DNA of 49,281 nucleotides, from positions 1-49,281 of the forward strand of contig JAEUSG010000213.1 of the NCBI GenBank assembly GCA_016788315.1, in the 5' to 3' direction. Position 1 is the stretch's first letter. The number at the start of each line of letters is the position of its first letter. Below, piece after piece: positions 44,993 through 49,281 of this stretch. The notes beneath the pieces were generated by a model. The model was not told where the DNA came from, made no database searches, and saw nothing but the letters and a program-made list of their open reading frames with translations. Both the position numbers and the translations under genes were made by a program. This stretch comes from Fibrobacterota bacterium. GTDB taxonomy: Bacteria; Fibrobacterota; OXYB2-FULL-49-7; JAEUSG01.

Positions 44993-45736
44993 ATGCAGTA
45001 TATTGATATACATGCTCATGATGGTGCTTTCGAGAACAGAGATCTATCAAAATATGACCATCTCGGTGAGACGATGGTTGAGTTCAATCGCGATTTAACT
45101 GCGGATAATGTAAGCCACTGTTTTATTTCTAGTGTTCATGCCCTTCTTAAGGATTTAATAGAGGGCAATGAAGTTACATTTACAGATGCAGAAACAGATC
45201 CGCGTCTCTTTGCTTATGTCTATTACCACCCTTTAAGAGTGGAAGAATCAATTTCAGAGATAGAAAAGTATAAATCACATAAGAAATTTATCGGGTTCAA
45301 ATCGCGTCCTGTTATCCATCAGACTGAATTTGACAGCGATGCCTACAGACCTCTTGTTGAAGCCGCTGCGGTTATCGGTATGCCGATTCTTCTTCATACC
45401 TGGCCGATTAATGATGCGCATGCAGTTGCTAAGATGGCAAAAGAGTCGAAGGCGAAGATAATTATGGTTCATGCATGTAATGACAAGTATGCAGAGGCTA
45501 TGAATATTGTAAAGCGCTATGATAATGTTTTTGTTGAACCGGTGACTTCGGCAGTATATCCTGGTAAAATCCGTGAGATCATTAATATTGTGGGTTATGA
45601 ACGGCTCATTTTCGGTTCAGATTACGGTCTCTTTTCAAGAAGCAGAATCCTGAAGACCTATGAAGAGGCTAATCTTAGCAGTGTCGAAGAGGAAGCGGTA
45701 TACAGGAATAACGCTATCAGGGTTTTCGGTCTGTAG
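44993..45736 (+). CDS. Amidohydrolase-family metal-dependent hydrolase
   Basis: 247 residues of TIM-barrel amidohydrolase type (Amidohydro_2-like). The metal and catalytic set is visible: HAH in YIDIHAHDGAF, His in PILLHTW, His in IIMVHACN, and Asp in LIFGSDYGLFS. The KFIGFKSRPVIHQ strand fits the substrate-side lysine/arginine region. Substrate unknown; relatives decarboxylate or hydrolyse small cyclic compounds. No signal peptide, so cytoplasmic. It starts 3 bp after the HAMP gene's stop, probably by translational coupling, since no good ribosome site is free. Confidence 0.8.
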   Translation: MQYIDIHAHDGAFENRDLSKYDHLGETMVEFNRDLTADNVSHCFISSVHALLKDLIEGNEVTFTDAETDPRLFAYVYYHPLRVEESISEIEKYKSHKKFIGFKSRPVIHQTEFDSDAYRPLVEAAAVIGMPILLHTWPINDAHAVAKMAKESKAKIIMVHACNDKYAEAMNIVKRYDNVFVEPVTSAVYPGKIREIINIVGYERLIFGSDYGLFSRSRILKTYEEANLSSVEEEAVYRNNAIRVFGL

Positions 45737-45763
45737 CTATTTTCAAAATAATTATAAAAAGAG

Positions 45764-45792
45764 TTGCGGAAATGGTTCTGTTTGGTTATATA
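45764..45792 (+). promoter_or_regulatory. Sigma-70-like promoter for the LacI gene
   Basis: TTGCGG (45764-45769), a 17-base spacer, TATATA (45787-45792), 34 bp before the ATG at 45827. Confidence 0.5.
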
Positions 45793-45804
45793 TGTAACGT
45801 TGCA
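45793..45804. promoter_or_regulatory. Candidate LacI-family operator
   Basis: TGTAACGTTGCA is a near-palindrome (one mismatched pair) centred on CG, the hallmark of LacI/GalR operators. It directly follows the -10 element, so binding would block transcription of the regulator's own operon. Confidence 0.4.
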
Positions 45805-45826
45805 CTAAATTTAATGGAACGAAACA

Positions 45827-46882
45827 ATGAAACCATCACTATCTGATATTGCAGAAAAGGCACAAGTTTCAAAAGCTACTGTATCGAGAGCATTATCAAA
45901 CTCGAATCTTGTAAGTCAGGAAACAAGGAATTCGATATTAAACATAGCAGAATCAATGGGTTATGTTCCTGATGCCGCGCTATCTGTATCTGCAAGTAAT
46001 TTGATAAGGTCGAAGCGGGAACCGGTTGAAAGGGCTAGAAAAAATGTAGTCAATGTTGTCTATTATCAAAGAACAAGATCAGACGTTCGGGCGGTTGAGT
46101 ATTACAATCATATAATGGAACAGATTGAAAGGGTTCTCACTGAAGAGGGGGTATCTATTATTGAATCATACCCGCAAACTCCTGAAGAATATTTCCGCAT
46201 TCTGGATGCCACTAATGCAGACGGTACCCTTATTCTCAGCAGCATCCAATCAATAGGCCCCGAGTTTCTGCCCAGACTCCGTCTTGCAGCTATGAAAAAC
46301 CCATTAATACTTATCAGCAATTACATACAGGGACACGACCATGAATTTAATAGTGTTCGTGCCGACAATGTTTCAATGGGTCAATTTGCAACCGAGTATC
46401 TGATTGGCAAGGGGGCGAAAAGGGTTCTCTTTTTTGATCCCTCGCATAATATGGCTATCCTGGAGGATCGCTATATGGGTTATCGACGTGCTATGGAAGA
46501 GGCAGGGTTAGTTCCAGAAAGAATTGCATATGATAATACGTCTGCACAGGCCGGTGTTTCAAACGGACTTCCGGAAGGATTTACATTGCCGGAAGGAGTT
46601 CTCGGACTTCTGCTTGGCGGAGATAGCTTGGCGAAACCTCTAAGTAAAGCAATTGCCGGTGAACTTTCCCGCCGCCGCGATATTTATATGACAGGTATTG
46701 ATGGAATTCCTCCGCTCTCAGACGAAGATGGTAGAATTGCGACGATAGGAATGGATTTTAAGGCAATGGCCAGGGCGACATGGAGGTTATTGTCTGATTG
46801 TATTGATGGTAGTGTATCAACACCTCAGAAAACATTGGTTGGATATAGTTTGATTGAGAAAAGGGATGAGTTATGTCAATAA
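45827..46882 (+). CDS. LacI-family transcriptional regulator
   Basis: 351 residues. N-terminal LacI HTH (SLSDIAEKAQVSKATVSRAL, ETRNSILNIAESMGYVPDAA) and a periplasmic-binding-protein-like sensor domain with DGTLILSSIQS, ILISNYIQGHD, FNSVRADNVSMGQFATEYL, KRVLFFDPSHNMAILEDRYM and IYMTGIDGIPP. It probably represses until a sugar or sugar derivative binds. The candidate operator just before it (45793-45804) suggests self-regulation. Its 3' end overlaps the BNR-repeat gene by 10 bp, so regulator and secreted protein share a message. Complete length for the family. Confidence 0.93.
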   Translation: MKPSLSDIAEKAQVSKATVSRALSNSNLVSQETRNSILNIAESMGYVPDAALSVSASNLIRSKREPVERARKNVVNVVYYQRTRSDVRAVEYYNHIMEQIERVLTEEGVSIIESYPQTPEEYFRILDATNADGTLILSSIQSIGPEFLPRLRLAAMKNPLILISNYIQGHDHEFNSVRADNVSMGQFATEYLIGKGAKRVLFFDPSHNMAILEDRYMGYRRAMEEAGLVPERIAYDNTSAQAGVSNGLPEGFTLPEGVLGLLLGGDSLAKPLSKAIAGELSRRRDIYMTGIDGIPPLSDEDGRIATIGMDFKAMARATWRLLSDCIDGSVSTPQKTLVGYSLIEKRDELCQ

Positions 46883-48567
46883 AAAAAGCAGTTATATCTA
46901 TCATCTTTTTGTTAACAGGCCTTTCATATTCTGCCTGGGAGGTTGTTGAACGTGATACGGTCTCCACGCCTTTCTCGAACACCAATTACCTCTATACAGC
47001 ATTTTCAAAGTGCTACAATCCCGGCGGAGAACAGTTCAGCTCTATGGGAATGAATACTTATCCAGCTGAAGGTCATTCACCTGTTTTTACAATGGGTGAA
47101 TATAGGTATGCCATTTATTACAATATCCGTTTACGCCCTGTTATAGCACGACGTCATATGCCGTACGGAAAATGGGAACGGACCTGCTTTTGTCAATATG
47201 AAGATGCTCCAGTATGGGATCTTCATAATATCTCTGCCATTGGAGTCAGCCCTGACGGATATGTTCACTCCTCATGGGGAATGCACAGTGACCAGATAAG
47301 ATATCGGAGGAGTGTTAACCCGTGGGCAATTGATTCTTTTACAGGTAGAATATCCATGACCGGCCTTGCAGAATCAACATGTTCATATCCTTACTTTATG
47401 AGCACACCATCTGGATTCTACTTTTTCTACCGCGAATGGAATCAGCAGGGTTACACTATCAACAGATGGGATGAAGCAACAAAGAGTTGGACTATGCCTC
47501 TTGGAACCGGTTGCTCTGGAGTAACACGTTGTCCATTACTCATGCCGGTATGGCCATTTAATGGTTCAGGCAGGCCATACATGTTCAGACCTGCATTCGG
47601 TAAAGATGGAAGTTTGCATATTGCATGGACACAAATGCAGCCGAATATGGTGCAGCAATCGGTTCGCTACGCCTATTCGACAGACAGCGGTAAAACATGG
47701 CGGGACAAGGATGGTTTACCATATACCATTCCAATAAATGATAACAATGCCAAAATAGTATCAACAAATATTTCTAATGCACATAATGCAATGGATGTAG
47801 ATACATTCGGCAGAGCGCATATTGTAAGTCACGACAATTCAAGTCTTACAAAATCACAGCATCTCTTTCATATCTGGAAAGATGGATCGAATATTTGGCA
47901 CACAGATACTGTGTACACATTTACAGATTACGAAACTATGGGAGATTTGTATCAGCACCGCAGCGAAATTGCTGTGGATCGTCAGAATCGGGTACATATT
48001 CTCACTCATGCAAATCGCACAAATAAATGGCAGCAGATGATATTGACTGCAAATCCGCCTGAGTATAAAGAGTGGACAAAGCAGATTCTTCCGAGTGAAG
48101 ATATTGCTACAATGTTTCAGAATTACGATTATGAATATTTCAAAAAGACAGATACGTTGCTGAAGGTTTTTCAGGCACAATGTGTGAGTGATTCAAATAA
48201 TATTGTATGGTATGGAGGAGCGCCGGAATATGGTTCTCCATTTGTAATCTGGAAGATGTATTGGAATAATTCTCAGACTATAAATGAGGCTAAGAATAAA
48301 GTTTCTGGCACAGCTTTGATGTCTAGTACGTATTATTCAACAAATTCATTAGCAATATTGAAGGTGAATATACCTGTGACATCAAAAATTAAGCTTTCCA
48401 TATATTACGCGAATGGTGTAAGACTAGTTACTTTGGCTGATGGTGTTCATCAACAGGGACAACATATATTCAATTTTAAAACATCTAATCACGCTGCCGG
48501 GATGTATATAGCAGCATTGGTAGTAAACGGCAGACAAACAGTAAACAAAATTATGGTGACAAAATGA
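46873..48567 (+). CDS. Secreted BNR-repeat (BNR_4-type) propeller protein with sorting tail
   Basis: 564 residues. Signal peptide about 1-20 (MSIKKAVISIIFLLTGLSYS). The body matches BNR-4-type beta-propellers: EGHSPVFTMGEYRYAIYYN, VWDLHNISAIGVSPDGYVH, FGKDGSLHIAWTQ and YAYSTDSGKTWRDKDG (an Asp-box, S-D-G-T-W). Proteins of this group bind or cleave acidic polysaccharides; a lyase role is possible but no catalytic pair was assigned. The tail (LKVNIPVTSKIKLSIYYANG, AAGMYIAALVVNGRQ, KIMVTK) resembles the sorting tails elsewhere in the window but lacks PNPFNP. Overlaps the LacI gene at its 5' end; the next gene's ATG overlaps its stop (ATGA). Confidence 0.75.
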   Translation: MSIKKAVISIIFLLTGLSYSAWEVVERDTVSTPFSNTNYLYTAFSKCYNPGGEQFSSMGMNTYPAEGHSPVFTMGEYRYAIYYNIRLRPVIARRHMPYGKWERTCFCQYEDAPVWDLHNISAIGVSPDGYVHSSWGMHSDQIRYRRSVNPWAIDSFTGRISMTGLAESTCSYPYFMSTPSGFYFFYREWNQQGYTINRWDEATKSWTMPLGTGCSGVTRCPLLMPVWPFNGSGRPYMFRPAFGKDGSLHIAWTQMQPNMVQQSVRYAYSTDSGKTWRDKDGLPYTIPINDNNAKIVSTNISNAHNAMDVDTFGRAHIVSHDNSSLTKSQHLFHIWKDGSNIWHTDTVYTFTDYETMGDLYQHRSEIAVDRQNRVHILTHANRTNKWQQMILTANPPEYKEWTKQILPSEDIATMFQNYDYEYFKKTDTLLKVFQAQCVSDSNNIVWYGGAPEYGSPFVIWKMYWNNSQTINEAKNKVSGTALMSSTYYSTNSLAILKVNIPVTSKIKLSIYYANGVRLVTLADGVHQQGQHIFNFKTSNHAAGMYIAALVVNGRQTVNKIMVTK

Positions 48568-49281
48568 TAAAAATAATTGTTACTTTTATGATTGCAGCTG
48601 CTTTGGTAAATGCTGCTGTTCTTCCTGCTGTTAATGTTGATACTGCGGTAATTAGAATTATCAGTAATCTTGCACCCAATCAGGGAGCTTTTCTTCCTGC
48701 ATTCAAATGTGTTGATAGGAATAATGGTGCTGGTTTCGCCGCCTTTGCCAGTTTTGCAACAGCTGGCCCGGGTACACGGGATTATTGTAACAAATGGGTT
48801 TATGCTCCGTCAAGAGCGCGCGCACTTTATTGTGGATCAAATCACGGCGCCCCTCACAAGTTCAATGATGTGTGGGAATATGATCTTGCATCAAATACAT
48901 GGGTCATGCTTCATAAGCCGGATTCCGGTGTTGTGCCCTGTCATACTTGGTGGGGACTCACATACGATCGCAAGCGTGATGAACTGCTCTGGGCTTCCGG
49001 CGGCGGATGCGGGAGCTGGGTGGATTGGCATGTTTACAAACCATTTCAGCCGGAAAACGGCTGGACTGTAAAAACCTTTTCCAATGCTGCTCCTGGAATA
49101 GGTTTAGGTGGTGCATTCGAATACATACCTGATCAAGATAAACTTATTTGGTATTTCAACGACTGGGCATCTCCTGGGATGAGAAGTCTGGATCCGCTAA
49201 CCGGTTCATGGTCTACATTAATAGCTGGAAGTTTACTTTATGGGTCGTGTCCGACATGTAAAACAAGTCCTGCCTATGAAC
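48564..49281 (+). CDS. Secreted kelch-type protein, cut by the window end
   Basis: 239 visible residues from ATG 48564, which overlaps the previous stop in ATGA. Signal peptide about 1-18 (MIKIIVTFMIAAALVNAA). Kelch/galactose-oxidase-like strands follow: KWVYAPSRARALYCGSNHG, NDVWEYDLASNTWVML, GLTYDRKRDELLWASGGG, FEYIPDQDKLIWYFNDW. It continues past the window. Third gene of the LacI-led operon. Related in type to the interrupted kelch gene at 24782. Function beyond a surface or secreted propeller cannot be stated. Confidence 0.75.
   Translation, partial: MIKIIVTFMIAAALVNAAVLPAVNVDTAVIRIISNLAPNQGAFLPAFKCVDRNNGAGFAAFASFATAGPGTRDYCNKWVYAPSRARALYCGSNHGAPHKFNDVWEYDLASNTWVMLHKPDSGVVPCHTWWGLTYDRKRDELLWASGGGCGSWVDWHVYKPFQPENGWTVKTFSNAAPGIGLGGAFEYIPDQDKLIWYFNDWASPGMRSLDPLTGSWSTLIAGSLLYGSCPTCKTSPAYE

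Noticed and set aside
1-49281. CRISPR arrays, tRNA or rRNA genes, insertion sequences with transposases, prophage
   Set aside because: None seen: no regularly spaced repeats, no cloverleaf with CCA end recognised, no transposase or integrase motifs.

Overview
The window reads as chromosomal DNA of an uncultured, Gram-negative, polysaccharide-degrading bacterium with roughly 40% GC by eye. At least eight large secreted proteins end in a FlgD-like/type IX-type sorting tail (variants of PNPFNP, a beta-sandwich, then GIY/GVYF.KL and a basic end). With sigma-54 regulators and several beta-propeller and lectin-like proteins, this suggests Fibrobacterota (Chitinispirillia-like) or a neighbouring FCB-group lineage. 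The assignment is an inference; no rRNA or tRNA gene was seen.

Layout. (1) 1-5254, minus strand: a partial gene that may be VgrG-like, an NHL-propeller secreted protein and a gingipain-like (C25/clan CD) secreted peptidase, behind a near-perfect sigma-54 promoter. (2) 5441-13342, plus strand: a sigma-54 activator fused in frame to a signal-peptide-like segment and a DUF4846 domain, an M23 peptidase, an RNA-ligase-like protein, a DUF4143 ATPase flanked by 38-bp direct repeats, and a membrane-anchored AraC regulator with a lectin-like ectodomain. (3) 13468-33413: the polysaccharide island. It holds two PcRGLX/YetA-like (rhamnogalacturonan exolyase-type) proteins, a second NHL protein with a second sigma-54 activator, a kelch gene interrupted by one in-frame TGA, an alpha/alpha-toroid + FN3 + LamG protein, and a DUF2961/GH172-type protein. 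(4) 33414-35148: a scarred locus with one intact DTW-domain gene, an orphan-looking VapC toxin, and fragments of further DTW copies. (5) 35149-38889: an outer-membrane-like protein, a Pycsar-effector-like membrane protein and a DUF1016/YhcG nuclease (possible defence genes). (6) 39028-45736: a housekeeping run of aspS, a small lipoprotein, phoH, a PgpH-type 7TM-HD phosphodiesterase, a HAMP membrane protein and an amidohydrolase. (7) 45827-49281: a LacI regulator overlapping a BNR-repeat secreted protein, which overlaps a kelch protein running off the window.

How the parts fit: each sigma-54 activator lies next to an NHL-propeller gene and next to secreted enzymes. Both carry a PAS domain and a jelly-roll/lectin-like domain ahead of the AAA+ ATPase. 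The AraC regulator carries a lectin-like domain outside the membrane. The region therefore looks like one large extracellular carbohydrate-use programme controlled by several regulators that may themselves sense sugars or glycans.
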